Source: Anastatus disparis (taxonomy: Eukaryota > Arthropoda > Insecta > Hymenoptera > Eupelmidae). Taken from it: a stretch of 64,000 nucleotides of DNA. This document shows positions 43,925-57,782 of the stretch, one piece after another. The position numbers were made by a program, and so were the translations under genes. Position 1 is the stretch's first letter; each line of letters starts with the position of its first letter. The notes beneath the pieces are model-generated. The model was not told the origin of the DNA. It saw nothing but the letters and a program-made list of their open reading frames with translations, and made no database searches. The DNA is taken from positions 1,044,501 to 1,108,500 of the forward strand of contig JAFFSR010000021.1 of assembly GCA_017163975.1 (NCBI GenBank), given 5' to 3'.

Positions 43925-44289
43925 AAAATTTTTTAACAAAAAACAAAACCGACTTCAAAAAAATGCACTAAAAAGTTACAAATAATTTTTGATTTTCAAT
44001 AATTATACGCATACTACGCATCTAACTCAACACATGTGTAGCAAACATTTTATAGAGTATTTAATCATTTGTAAACAGCACCAACAAATTATATTTTTTT
44101 TTAATTCACAAAAAAATATAATTTTTTGGTGCTGTTTACAAATGATTAAATAATCTATAAAATGTTTGCTACACATGTGTTGAGTTAGATGCGTAGTATG
44201 CGTATAATTATTGAAGATCAAAAATTATTTGTAACTTTTTAGTGCATTTTTTTGTAGTCGGTTTTGTTTTTTGTTAAAAAATTTTTATT
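43925..44289. repeat. Near-perfect 365-bp palindrome
   Basis: The arms 43925-44103 and 44112-44289 are complementary with very few mismatches, including GCATACTACGCATCTAACTC and ACACATGTGTAGCAAACATT. It contains two facing copies of the AACCGACTTC terminus, so it is a fold-back part of the nested insertion. The ORF at 44027-44221 is a shadow. Confidence 0.88.
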
Positions 44290-44476
44290 TTCTATCTTTT
44301 AGTGAATCCTCTTACTAAAAACGCAAATATAGGTGGACCCACTAATTACATTAAACTTTCATTATTAGTTCATAACGCATGCACTAGTACACCACCAAGC
44401 AATATATAGCAGGAAAGAAAGAAGGCTCAACAGCACAGTGTCGTTATGTGTGCATGTATACATATTCAAGCTCAGG

Positions 44477-44493
44477 TAAGAGAGAAAGAGAGG

Positions 44494-44583
<90 letters not shown>
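44477..44583. repeat. (AG)n microsatellite
   Basis: More than 40 uninterrupted AG dinucleotides. The Arg-Glu and Ser-Leu ORFs across it are artefacts of the repeat. A 20-plus poly(A) run lies at about 44749-44771. Confidence 0.95.
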
Positions 44584-44588
<5 letters not shown>

Positions 44589-44940
44589 AACTCCCAATTT
44601 TCTTAATTTGATAATTGGGTCATACAAACCGAATATTGGCCCAATAATTATAGGACACGTATGGGACCTTCCTGCAGACATTCTCTATCAGATAAGAAAA
44701 AGTTTTTTCAAATCGGTTAAGAAATGACGGAGTTATGAGGTAACAGACAAAAAAAAAAAAAAAAAAAAAAATTCAGTCGAATTGAGAACCTCCTCCTTTT
44801 TGAAGTCGGTTAAAAATGCCTTGGTTTATAGTATGTACCATGGAAATCATTCAGTTAAATTTTCAACTGAATTCATTTATCAATTATTGAGAATTTCGGG
44901 TTTCAATATTCTTTCTAATATATTGAAATGCTTTAGGTCT

Positions 44941-45215
44941 AAAAGAAAAAATCTGCTTATAATATATTAATTCTTCATAAGAACTCGTTTAATATTAATT
45001 TTTTATATAAATATCAGAAGATATATATATATATATATACATATATTTTTCATCAACGGAAAACCAAAGCATATATAAAAACGTACCACAACGTTATTTT
45101 AAACATTTATAAGGGTTTTGAATTCTGAATATTGGAATTTTTTTCCATCTGTGACTTAGTTGTGACGTTTTTATAACGTTACGGAAAATTTGAAATGTTA
45201 GCTATTGTTTCCTGT

Positions 45216-45251
<36 letters not shown>

Positions 45252-45617
45252 GACATTTCATGTGAACTCACCTAACAAAATAAAATTTGGTGAAAATTAG
45301 TGAAAAGCTTCCATTTAATACCCAAAATACACTAAAAAATTTTCACAGGTCTAGGTCAAAGGTATAAAGAGTAATCAATAATAAAAAATTGAGATTTTTC
45401 AAAATTTGAAGGTGAAATTACCAACTTAATTATTATTTTATTCAAAAACTAAGAGGTGCAGAGAAATACTCATTAAGACATTTTTAATTGCAAATTGAGA
45501 GTAAAATCTACGAAAATTTTTATGAATCTCAGAATTGCTATTTTCTGATTGATTCATTTATTACTTTCATGTAATTTTCAATTGCTCGAGTTCGGCCAGC
45601 TTGATTTTACTCATTAA
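44941..45617. other. Spacer with TA microsatellites, no gene seen
   Basis: TA runs at 45022-45040 and 45219-45249. Nothing coding. Confidence 0.5.
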
Positions 45618-45960
45618 AAGTAGGCCAGATTCGCTGTTCTTGTCTAATTGAGATTTTTGTTATTTGCTCAAGTATTAATCGGTGTATCTGCAAATTAAAG
45701 GTTAAGCAATAGATATCATTACAAATATTTATGCACAAGAAGAAAAAAATCTATAGATTTGTTTTTGAGAAAAGTAAGTAGCGCGAAAATATTATAAACA
45801 TAAACTTTTACTTTGGCGTTACTTACTTTTCTCAAAAACAAAGCGGCAGATTTTTTTTTCTTGTGCATAGATGTTCATAATAATAATATCTATTACGCTC
45901 AACCTTTAATTTGAAGATACACCGATTAGTACTTGAGTAAATAACAAACAACTCAATTGT
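45618..45960. mobile_element. Decayed palindromic TTAA MITE
   Basis: It follows TTAA (45614-45617). The subterminal CTGTTCTTGTCTAATTGAG is of the same kind as families A-C. Inverted arms (TATTTGCTCAAGTATTAATC and ATTAGTACTTGAGTAAATA) meet near 45805. The right terminus is not recognisable. Confidence 0.65.
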
Positions 45961-46590
45961 TACTCGGTCGGTATCAGGTTCTACTCCGGCCTGCCGTTGA
46001 GAACTATTCTGTTTCTTCTGATAACATTTTAAAGTGAGCTTTTGCTCTACTTAGGTAAACTATTAGGAGAAGAGCTATATAACTTTTAATATTTCAAAAT
46101 ATAGAATTTTTGATTCAACACATAAACTCTAGATGGGTAATACAATATATGAACAGATGATTGTTTTAATATATTAAAATGTATCCATTTCTTAATAATT
46201 CAAGTGTTAATTTAGATTCTGAATTAAAATATTAACTATCGATTAAGTACACATCATAAAATCCAACCTAAATAATTTTATGTATTTCAATAAATTGTTA
46301 TTATTTTGTCTACGGATGAAAAAATTATTTTAATATGTGTAATACATTTAAGAATTAAAACTCATATCATATTTCTAGAAATAAGAAATATTAAATTAAA
46401 TAATTTTTATATACATAAGATATATTTAATATGAAAATTTATTTGAAAATGAAAGAATCCTTTATTTACGGATCGTGAAACTTTTAACAAGTATTTTATC
46501 CTCACTATAATAGCACTTTCATTTTGGAATACTTTTTAAATTATAAAATAGAGTTATCAGTAATGGAAATTTAATACAGCCCACAGAGCA
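45961..46590. other. AT-rich spacer before the satellite
   Basis: No gene seen. GAATATTCCGAAATATTCC-like words appear from about 46600. Confidence 0.45.
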
Positions 46591-48999
46591 TTGAAGATAT
46601 TATTGGAATATTCCGAAATATTCCAATAAAATAGTTCATTGAAAGCTTTATGGAAAAAAAACAGAAATATTTCCAGAATATTGCAGTGGAAACTTTCTAC
46701 AAAAAACCACTGGAAGCCTCCGTGAACCTTCCGAAGAAGATTCTGTTGGAAGATTGATAAATCATAGCACCGGAAGATTTCATAAAAGCTTAATGGAAGA
46801 CTCCGTTTTCCTTTCGGGAAATTGGTTGGGAATTTTCACTAGAATATTCAGAATTAGGTCTTCGGGAAGATTCCGTAAACCTTCCAAGAAAGATTCCGTT
46901 AAAAAATTGATGAATCATTGCCACGAAAGATTTTATGGAAACTTGATGGGAAGACTCCGTTTACCTTTCAGAGAAATATTAGAAATTGTCATTGAAACAT
47001 TCCGGTGTAAGGCTCCTGAAAGCTTTCGTAAACCTTCCAAGGAAGATTCAGTTGAAAGATTTATAAATCATTGCACCGAAAAATTTCATAAAAACTTGAA
47101 TGAAAGACTTCGTTTACCTTTCAGCGAAATATTAGAAATCGTCATTAAAACATTTTAGCAGAAGGCTCCTGAAGGCTTCTGTAAACCTTCCAAGGAAGAT
47201 TCCGTTGGAAGATTGATTAATCATTGCACCAAAAGATTTAATGGAAACTTAAATAGAAGACTCCGTTTACCATTCAGCAAAATATTAGAAATTGTCATTA
47301 GAACATTACAGTGAAAGGCTCCTGAAAGCTTCCGTAAACCTTCCAAGGAAGATTCCGTTCGAAGATTGATGAATCATTGCACTGAAAGATTTTATGGGAA
47401 CTTGAATAAAAGACTTCGTTTACCTTTCAGCAAAATATTGAAAATTGTCATTGAAACATTGCAGTGAAAGGCTCCTGAAAGCTTCCGTGAACCTTCCGAA
47501 AAAGGTTCCGTTGGAAGATTGATGAATCATTGCACCGAAAGATTTTATGGGAACTTGATGGGAAGACTCTGTTTACCTTTCAGAGAAATATTAGCAATCG
47601 TCATTGAAACATTCCAGTGAAAGGCTCCTGAAAGCTTCCGTAAACCTTCCAAGAAAGATTTCGTTGAAAGATCGATAAATGATCGCACCGAAAAATATCA
47701 TAAAAGCTTGAATGAAAGACTTCGTTTACCTTTCAGCGAAATATTAAAAATCGTCATTGGAACATTCTAGTGAAAGGCTCCTGAAAGCTTCCGTAAACCT
47801 TCCAAGTCAGATTGCGTTGGGAGATTGATAAATCATTGCACCAACAGATTTCATGGAAACTTGAATGGAAGACATCGTTTACCTTCTAGCGAAATATTTG
47901 AAATTGTCATCGAAACATTGCAGTGAAAGCATCCTGAAAGCTTTCGTAAACCTTCCAAGAAAGATTCCGTTGGAAGATTGATGAATCATTGCACCGAAAG
48001 ATTTTATGGGAACTTGAATAGAAGACTTCGTTTACCTTTTAGCGAAATATTTGAAATCGTCATTGAAACATTGCAGTAAAAAGATTCTGAAAGCTTTCGT
48101 AAACCTTTCAAGGAATCTTCCCGTTGGAAGATTGATGAATCATTGCACCGAAAGATTTTATGGAAACTTGATGGAAAGACTCCGTTTACCTTCTAGAGAA
48201 ATATTAGCAATCGTCATTGAAACATTCCAGTGAACGGCTCCTGAAAGCTTCCGTAAACCTTCCAAGAAAGATTTCGTTGAAAGATCGATAAATTATCGCA
48301 CCAAAAAATATCATAAAAGCTTGAATGAAAGACTTCGTTTACCTTTCAGCGAAATATTGGAAATTGTCATTGAAACATTTCAGTAGAAGGCTCCTGAAGG
48401 CTTCTGTAAACCTTCCAAGGAAGATTCCGTTGGAAGATTGATGGATTATTGCAACAAAAGATTTAATGGAAACTTGAATAGAAGACTCCGTTTACCTTTC
48501 AGCAAAATATTAGAAATTGTCATTGGAACATTCTAGTGGAAGGCTCCTGAAAGCTTCCGTAAGCCTTCCAAGTAAGATTCCGTTGGGAGATTGATAAATC
48601 ATTGCACCAACAGATTTCATGGAAACTTGAATGGAAGACATCGTTTACCTTCTTGCGAAATATTTGGAATTGTCATTGAAACATTGCAGTGAAAGCATCC
48701 TGAAAGCTTTCGTAAACCTTCCAAGAAAGATTCCGTTGGAAGATTGATGAATCATTGCACCGAAAGATTTTATGGGAACTTGAATAGAAGACTTCGTTTA
48801 CCTTTCCGCAAAATATTGAAAATCGTCATTGAAACATTGCAGAGGAAGGATTCTGAAAGCTTCCGTAAACCTTCCAAGGAAGATTCCGTTAGAAGATTGA
48901 TGAATCATTGCACCACAAGATTTCATGGAAGCTTGATAAAAGACTCCATTTTTCTTTCGGGAAAATGTTGGGAATTTCCACTTAAATATTCTCACTTAA

Positions 49000-49377
49000 G
49001 AGGAGGTCGAGTATATCTGTCCTTTTCTAATCAAAGAATTGATTTTTCACAAAAATTAATAATTATTGCTAAAAATAAGAAGAAAGCCCCATCTTGTATA
49101 ATAAAAGCAAGATTCTCTTTTATGAGGGAAAATTATTTTTATCGTTTCGTTTTTAAGAAAACCTTGAAAAACTGAATTGTCCATCTTAACCTCTATTTTT
49201 TAAGTTTTTCAAGGTTTTCTTCAAAATGAATCGATAAAAATAATTTTTCCTAATCAAAGAAAATCTTGCTTTTTATTATACGAGATGGGGCTATCTTCTT
49301 ATTTTTTGCTACAATTATTAGTTTTTGTAAAAAATTAATTCTTTGATTAGAAAAGGACAGAGATATACGACCTGCTC
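49000..49377. mobile_element. Family-C TTAA MITE in satellite, copy 1
   Basis: TTAA at 48996-48999 and 49378-49381. Ends GAGGAGGTCGAGTATATCTG and the complement of CAGAGATATACGACCTGCTC. The arms are complementary around AAAACCTTGAAAAACTGAAT and its partner, centred near 49185. The ORF tails in this part simply run into it. Confidence 0.93.
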
Positions 49378-50602
49378 TTAAGTCTTCTGAAGATTCTGTG
49401 AATCTTCCAAGGATGATTCCGTTGGAAGATTTATGAATCATTGCACCAAAAGATTTCATGGAAACTTGAATAAAAGACATCGTTTACCTTCTAGCAAAAT
49501 ATTTTAAATTGTCATTGAAACATTCCAGTGGAAGGCTCCTGAAAGCTTCCATAAACCTACCAAGGAAGATTCAGTTTAAAGATTTATAAATCATTGCACC
49601 GAAAAATTTCATAGAAACTTGAATGAAAGACTTCCTTTACCTTTAAGCGAAATATTGGAAATCGTCATTGCAACATTTCAGTAGAAGGCTCCTGAAGGCT
49701 TCTGTAAACCTTCCAAGGAAGATTTCGTTGGAAGGTTGATGAATCATTGCACCGAAAGATTGAATGGAAACTTTAGTAGAAGACTCCGTTTACCTTTCAG
49801 CAAAATATTAGAAATTGTCATTGGAACATTCCAGTGAAAGGCTCCTGAAAGCTTTCGTAAACCTTCCAAGGCAGATTCCGTTGGAAGATGGATGAATCAT
49901 TGCACCGCAAGAATTCATGGAAGCTTTATAAAAGACTCCATTGTTCTTTCGGGAAAATGTTGGGAATTTTCACTTAAATATTCTCACTTAAGTCTCCTGG
50001 AAGATTCCGTGAACCTTCCAAGGATGATTCCGTTGGAAGATTGATGAACCATTGCACCGAAAGATTTTATGGAAACTTGATGGGAAGACTCCGTTAACCT
50101 TTCAGCAAAATATTGAAAATTGTCATTGAAACATTGCAGTGGAAGGCTCCTGAAAGCTTCCGTAAACCTTCCAAGAAAGATTCCGTTGAAACATTGATAA
50201 ATCATTGCACCGAAAAATTTCATAAAAGCTTGAATGAAAGACTTCGTTTACTTTTCAGCGAAATGTTGGAAATCGTCATTAAAACATTTCAGGAGAAGGC
50301 TCCTGAAGGCTTCTGTAAACCTTCCAAGGAAGATTTCGTTCAAAGATTGATGAATCATTGCACCGAAAGATTTTATGGGAACTTGAATGAAAGACTTCGT
50401 TTACCTTTCCGCAAAATATTGAAAATCGTCATTGAAACATTGCAGAGGAAGGATTCTGAAAGCTTCCGTAAACCTTCCAAGGAAGATTCCGTTAGAAGAT
50501 TGATGAATCATTGCACCACAAGATTTCATGGAAGCTTGATAAAAGACTCCATTTTTCTTTCGGGAAAATGTTGGGAATTTCCACTTAAATATTCTCACTT
50601 AA

Positions 50603-50979
50603 GAGGAGGTCGAGTATATCTGTCCTTTTCTAATCAAAGAATTGATTTTTCACAAAAATTAATAATTATTGCTAAAAATAAGAAGAAAGCCCCATCTTGT
50701 ATAATAAAAGCAAGATTCTCTTTTATGAGGGAAAATTATTTTTATCGTTTCGTTTTTAAGAAAACCTTGAAAAACTGAATTGTCCATCTTAACCTCTATT
50801 TTTTAAGTTTTTCAAGGTTTTCTTCAAAATGAATCGATAAAAATAATTTTTCCTAATCAAAGAAAATCTTGCTTTTATTATACGAGATGGGGCTATCTTC
50901 TTATTTTTTGCTACAATTATTAGTTTTTGTAAAAAATTAATTCTTTGATTAGAAAAGGACAGAGATATACGACCTGCTC
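50603..50979. mobile_element. Family-C TTAA MITE in satellite, copy 2
   Basis: Same element in the same satellite context as copy 1, with TTAA at 50599-50602 and 50980-50983. The unit to its right repeats the rare GTCTTCTGAAGATTCTG variant of copy 1, so both arose by one local duplication. Confidence 0.93.
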
Positions 50980-52662
50980 TTAAGTCTTCTGAAGATTCTG
51001 TGAATCTTCCAAGGATGATTCCGTTGGAAGATTTATGAATCATTGCACCAAAAGATTTCATGGAAACTTGAATAAAAGACATCGTTTACCTTCTAGCAAA
51101 ATATTTTAAATTGTCATTGAAACATTCCAGTGGAAGGCTCCTGAAAGCTTCCATAAACCTACCAAGGAAGATTCAGTTTAAAGATTTATAAATCATTGCA
51201 CCGAAAAATTTCATAGAAACTTGAATGAAAGACTTCCTTTACCTTTAAGCGAAATATTGGAAATCGTCATTGCAACATTTCAGTAGAAGGCTCCTGAAGG
51301 CTTCTGTAAACCTTCCAAGGAAGATTTCGTTGGAAGGTTGATGAATCATTGCACCGAAAGATTGAATGGAAACTTTAGTAGAAGACTCCGTTTACCTTTC
51401 AGCAAAATATTAGAAATTGTCATTGGAACATTCCAGTGAAAGGCTCCTGAAAGCTTTCGTAAACCTTCCAAGGCAGATTCCGTTGGAAGATGGATGAATC
51501 ATTGCACCGCAAGAATTCATGGAAGCTTTATAAAAGACTCCATTGTTCTTTCGGGAAAATGTTGGGAATTTTCACTTAAATATTCTCACTTAAGTCTCCT
51601 GGAAGATTCCGTGAACCTTCCAAGGATGATTCCGTTGGAAGATTGATGAACCATTGCACCGAAAGATTTTATGGAAACTTGATGGGAAGACTCCGTTAAC
51701 CTTTCAGCAAAATATTGAAAATTGTCATTGAAACATTGCAGTGGAAGGCTCCTGAAAGCTTCCGTAAACCTTCCAAGAAAGATTCCGTTGAAACATTGAT
51801 AAATCATTGCACCGAAAAATTTCATAAAAGCTTGAATGAAAGACTTCGTTTACTTTTCAGCGAAATGTTGGAAATCGTCATTAAAACATTTCAGGAGAAG
51901 GCTCCTGAAGGCTTCTGTAAACCTTCCAAGGAAGATTTCGTTCAAAGATTGATGAATCATTGCACCGAAAGATTTTATGGGAACTTGAATGAAAGACTTC
52001 GTTTACCTTTCAGCAAAATATTGGAAATTGTCATTGAAACATTGCATTGGAAGGCTCCTGAAAGCTTCCGTAAACCTTCCAAAGAAGATTCCGTTGGAGG
52101 ATTGATGAATCATTGCACTGCAAGATTTCATGGAAGTTTTATAAAAGACTTCATTTTTCTCTCAGGAAAATGTTGGGAATTTTCACTTAAACATTCTCAC
52201 TTAAGTCTCCTGGAAGATTCCGTGAACCTTCCAAAGATGATACCGTTGGAAGATTGATAAATCATTGCACCAACAGATTTCATGGAAACTTGAATGGAAG
52301 ACATCGTTTACCTTCTAGCGAAATATTTGAAATTGTCATCGAAACATTGCAGTGAAAGCATCCTGAAAGCTTTCGTAAACCTTCCAAGAAAGATTCCGTT
52401 GGAAGATTGATGAATCATTGCACCGAAAGATTTTATGGGAACTTGAATAGAAGACTTCGTTTACCTTTCCGCAAAATATTGAAAATCGTCATTGAAACAT
52501 TGCAGAGGAAGGATTCTGAAAGCTTCCGTAAACCTTCCAAGGAAGATTCCGTTAGAAGATTGATGAATCATTGCACCACAAGATTTCATGGAAGCTTTAT
52601 AAAAGACTCCATTTTTCTTTCGGGAAAATGTTGGGAATTTCCACTTAAATATTCTCACTTAA

Positions 52663-53043
52663 GAGGAGGTCGAGTATATCTGTCCTTTTCTAATCAAAGA
52701 ATTGATTTTTTCACAAAAATTAATAATTATTGCTAAAAATAAGAAGAAAGCCCCATCTTGTATAATAAAAAGCAAGATTCTCTTTTATGAGGGAAAATTA
52801 TTTTTATCGTTTCGTTTTTAAGAAAACCTTGAAAAACTGAATTGTCCATCTTAACCTCTATTTTTTAAGTTTTTCAAGGTTTTCTTCAAAATGAATCGAT
52901 AAAAATAATTTTTCCTAATCAAAGAAAATCTTGCTTTTTATTATACGAGATGGGGCTATCTTCTTATTTTTTGCTACAATTATTAGTTTTTGTAAAAAAA
53001 TTAATTCTTTGATTAGAAAAGGACAGAGATATACGACTTGCTC
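52663..53043. mobile_element. Family-C TTAA MITE in satellite, copy 3
   Basis: TTAA at 52659-52662 and 53044-53047. It ends GACTTGCTC rather than GACCTGCTC, a variant shared with copy 5 and diagnostic of that pair. Confidence 0.93.
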
Positions 53044-55340
53044 TTAAGTCTTCTGGAAGATTCTGTGAATCTTCCAAGGATGATTCCGTTGGAAGATTTA
53101 TGAATCATTGCACCAAAAGATTTCATGGAAACTTGAATAAAAGACATCGTTTACCTTCTAGCAAAATATTTTAAATTGTCATTGAAACATTCCAGTGGAA
53201 GGCTCCTGAAAGCTTCCATAAACCTACCAAGGAAGATTTAGTTTAATGATTTATAAATCATTGCACCGAAAAATTTCATAAAAACTTGAATGAAAGACTT
53301 CCTTTACCTTTAAGCGAAATATTGGAAATCGTCATTGCAACATTTCAGTAGAAGGCTCCTGAAGGCTTCTGTAAACCTTCCAAGGAAGATTTCGTTGGAA
53401 GGTTGATGAATCATTGCACCGAAAGATTGAATGGAAACTTTAGTAGAAGTCTCCGTTTACCTTTCAGCAAAATATTAGAAATTGTCATTGGAACATTCCA
53501 GTGAAAGGCTCCTGAAAGCTTTCGTAAACCTTCCAAGGCAGATTCCGTTGGAAGATTGATGAATCATTGCACCGCAAGAATTCATGGAAGCTTTATAAAA
53601 GACTCCATTGTTCTTTCGGGAAAATGTTGGGAATTTTCACTTAAATATTCTCACTTAAGTCTCCTGGAAGATTCCGTGAACCTTCCAAGGATGATTCCGT
53701 TGGAAGATTGATGAACCATTGCACCGAAAGATTTTATGGAAACTTGATGGGAAGACTCCGTTAACCTTTCAGCAAAATATTGAAAATTGTCATTGAAACA
53801 TTGCAGTGGAAGGCTCCTGAAAGCTTCCGTAAACCTTCCAAGGAAGATTCCGTTAGAAGATTGATGGATCATTGCACCGAAAGATTTTATGGGAACTTGA
53901 TGTGGAGACTTCGTTTACCTTTCAGAGAAATATTAGCAATCGTCATTGAAACATTCCAGTGAAAGGCTCCTGAAAGCTTCCGTAAACCTTCCAAGAAAGA
54001 TTTCGTTGAAAGATCGATAAATGATCGCACCGAAAAATATCATAAAAGCTTGAATGAAAGACTTCGTTTACCTTTCAGCGAAATATTAAAAATCGTCATT
54101 GGAACATTCTAGTGAAAGGCTCCTGAAAGCTTCCGTAAACCTTCCAAGTCAGATTGCGTTGGGAGATTGATAAATCATTGCACCAACAGATTTCATGGAA
54201 ACTTGAATGGAAGACATCGTTTACCTTCTAGCGAAATATTTGAAATTGTCATCGAAACATTGCAGTGAAAGCATCCTGAAAGCTTTCGTAAACCTTCCAA
54301 GAAAGATTCCGTTGGAAGATTGATGAATCATTGCACCGAAAGATTTTATGGGAACTTGAATAGAAGACTTCGTTTACCTTTTAGCGAAATATTTGAAATC
54401 GTCATTGAAACATTGCAGTAAAAGATTCTGAAAGCTTTCGTAAACCTTTCAAGGAATCTTCCCGTTGGAAGATTGATGAATCATTGCACCGAAAGATTTT
54501 ATGGAAACTTGATGGAAAGACTCCGTTTACCTTCTAGAGAAATATTAGCAATCGTCATTGAAACATTCCAGTGAACGGCTCCTGAAAGCTTCCGTAAACC
54601 TTCCAAGAAAGATTTCGTTGAAAGATCGATAAATTATCGCACCAAAAAATATCATAAAAGCTTGAATGAAAGACTTCGTTTACCTTTCAGCGAAATATTG
54701 GAAATTGTCATTGAAACATTTCAGTAGAAGGCTCCTGAAGGCTTCTGTAAACCTTCCAAGGAAGATTCCGTTGGAAGATTGATGGATTATTGCAACAAAA
54801 GATTTAATGGAAACTTGAATAAAAGACTCCGTTTACCTTTCAGCAAAATATTAGAAATTGTCATTGGAACATTCTAGTGGAAGGCTCCTGAAAGCTTCCG
54901 TAAGCCTTCCAAGTAAGATTCCGTTGGGAGATTGATAAATCATTGCACCAACAGATTTCATGGAAACTTGAATGGAAGACATCGTTTACCTTCTTGCGAA
55001 ATATTTGGAATTGTCATTGAAACATTGCAGTGAAAGCATCCTGAAAGCTTTCGTAAACCTTCCAAGAAAGATTCCGTTGGAAGATTGATGAATCATTGCA
55101 CCGAAAGATTTTATGGGAACTTGAATAGAAGACTTCGTTTACCTTTCCGCAAAATATTGAAAATCGTCATTGAAACATTGCAGAGGAAGGATTCTGAAAG
55201 CTTCCGTAAACCTTCCAAGGAAGATTCCGTTAGAAGATTGATGAATCATTGCACCACAAGATTTCATGGAAGCTTGATAAAAGACTCCATTTTTCTTTCG
55301 GGAAAATGTTGGGAATTTCCACTTAAATATTCTCACTTAA

Positions 55341-55721
55341 GAGGAGGTCGAGTATATCTGTCCTTTTCTAATCAAAGAATTGATTTTTTCACAAAAATTA
55401 ATAATTATTGCTAAAAATAAGAAGAAAGCCCCATCTTGTATAATAAAAAGCAAGATTCTCTTTTATGAGGGAAAATTATTTTTATCGTTTCGTTTTTAAG
55501 AAAACCTTGAAAAACTGAATTGTCCATCTTAACCTCTATTTTTTAAGTTTTTCAAGGTTTTCTTCAAAATGAATCGATAAAAATAATTTTTCCTAATCAA
55601 AGAAAATCTTGCTTTTTATTATACGAGATGGGGCTATCTTCTTATTTTTTGCTACAATTATTAGTTTTTGTAAAAAAATTAATTCTTTGATTAGAAAAGG
55701 ACAGAGATATACGACCTGCTC
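55341..55721. mobile_element. Family-C TTAA MITE in satellite, copy 4
   Basis: TTAA at 55337-55340 and 55722-55725. Length 381 bp, as in copy 3. Confidence 0.93.
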
Positions 55722-57404
55722 TTAAGTCTTCTGGAAGATTCTGTGAATCTTCCAAGGATGATTCCGTTGGAAGATTTATGAATCATTGCACCAAAAGATT
55801 TCATGGAAACTTGAATAAAAGACATCGTTTACCTTCTAGCAAAATATTTTAAATTGTCATTGAAACATTCCAGTGGAAGGCTCCTGAAAGCTTCCATAAA
55901 CCTACCAAGGAAGATTCAGTTTAAAGATTTATAAATCATTGCACCGAAAAATTTCATAGAAACTTGAATGAAAGACTTCCTTTACCTTTAAGCGAAATAT
56001 TGGAAATCGTCATTGCAACATTTCAGTAGAAGGCTCCTGAAGGCTTCTGTAAACCTTCCAAGGAAGATTTCGTTGGAAGGTTGATGAATCATTGCACCGA
56101 AAGATTGAATGGAAACTTTAGTAGAAGACTCCGTTTACCTTTCAGCAAAATATTAGAAATTGTCATTGGAACATTCCAGTGAAAGGCTCCTGAAAGCTTT
56201 CGTAAACCTTCCAAGGCAGATTCCGTTGGAAGATGGATGAATCATTGCACCGCAAGAATTCATGGAAGCTTTATAAAAGACTCCATTGTTCTTTCGGGAA
56301 AATGTTGGGAATTTTCACTTAAATATTCTCACTTAAGTCTCCTGGAAGATTCCGTGAACCTTCCAAGGATGATTCCGTTGGAAGATTGATGAACCATTGC
56401 ACCGAAAGATTTTATGGAAACTTGATGGGAAGACTCCGTTAACCTTTCAGCAAAATATTGAAAATTGTCATTGAAACATTGCAGTGGAAGGCTCCTGAAA
56501 GCTTCCGTAAACCTTCCAAGAAAGATTCCGTTGAAACATTGATAAATCATTGCACCGAAAAATTTCATAAAAGCTTGAATGAAAGACTTCGTTTACTTTT
56601 CAGCGAAATGTTGGAAATCGTCATTAAAACATTTCAGGAGAAGGCTCCTGAAGGCTTCTGTAAACCTTCAAGGAAGATTTCGTTCAAAGATTGATGAATC
56701 ATTGCACCGAAAGATTTTATGGGAACTTGAATGAAAGACTTCGTTTACCTTTCAGCAAAATATTGGAAATTGTCATTGAAACATTGCATTGGAAGGCTCC
56801 TGAAAGCTTCCGTAAACCTTCCAAAGAAGATTCCGTTGGAGGATTGATGAATCATTGCACTGCAAGATTTCATGGAAGTTTTATAAAAGACTTCATTTTT
56901 CTCTCAGGAAAATGTTGGGAATTTTCACTTAAACATTCTCACTTAAGTCTCCTGGAAGATTCCGTGAACCTTCCAAAGATGATACCGTTGGAAGATTGAT
57001 AAATCATTGCACCAACAGATTTCATGGAAACTTGAATGGAAGACATCGTTTACCTTCTAGCGAAATATTTGAAATTGTCATCGAAACATTGCAGTGAAAG
57101 CATCCTGAAAGCTTTCGTAAACCTTCCAAGAAAGATTCCGTTGGAAGATTGATGAATCATTGCACCGAAAGATTTTATGGGAACTTGAATAGAAGACTTC
57201 GTTTACCTTTCCGCAAAATATTGAAAATCGTCATTGAAACATTGCAGAGGAAGGATTCTGAAAGCTTCCGTAAACCTTCCAAGGAAGATTCCGTTAGAAG
57301 ATTGATGAATCATTGCACCACAAGATTTCATGGAAGCTTTATAAAAGACTCCATTTTTCTTTCGGGAAAATGTTGGGAATTTCCACTTAAATATTCTCAC
57401 TTAA

Positions 57405-57782
57405 GAGGAGGTCGAGTATATCTGTCCTTTTCTAATCAAAGAATTGATTTTTTCACAAAAATTAATAATTATTGCTAAAAATAAGAAGAAAGCCCCATCT
57501 TGTATAATAAAAGCAAGATTCTCTTTTATGAGGGAAAATTATTTTTATCGTTTCGTTTTAAGAAAACCTTGAAAAACTGAATTGTCCATCTTAACCTCTA
57601 TTTTTAAGTTTTTCAAGGTTTTCTTCAAAATGAATCGATAAAAATAATTTTTCCTAATCAAAGAAAATCTTGCTTTTTATTATACGAGATGGGGCTATCT
57701 TCTTATTTTTTGCTACAATTATTAGTTTTTGTAAAAAAATTAATTCTTTGATTAGAAAAGGACAGAGATATACGACTTGCTC
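57405..57782. mobile_element. Family-C TTAA MITE in satellite, copy 5
   Basis: TTAA at 57401-57404 and 57783-57786. It has the GACTTGCTC end of copy 3. Confidence 0.93.

Larger units (their letters stand above)
43843..44940. mobile_element. 841-type MITE split by a nested insertion
   Basis: GGACACTACACATGTATTC near 43858 and ATGTACCATGGAAATCATTC near 44833 are the two separated parts of a relative of the 841-1214 MITE. Between them lies an ~870-bp insertion whose outer motifs are AACCGACTTCAAAAA (43947) and TTTTTGAAGTCGGTT (ending 44812). Confidence 0.65.

Noticed and set aside
44446..44727. ORFs with Arg-Glu or Ser-Leu runs
   Set aside because: They read the (AG)n microsatellite.
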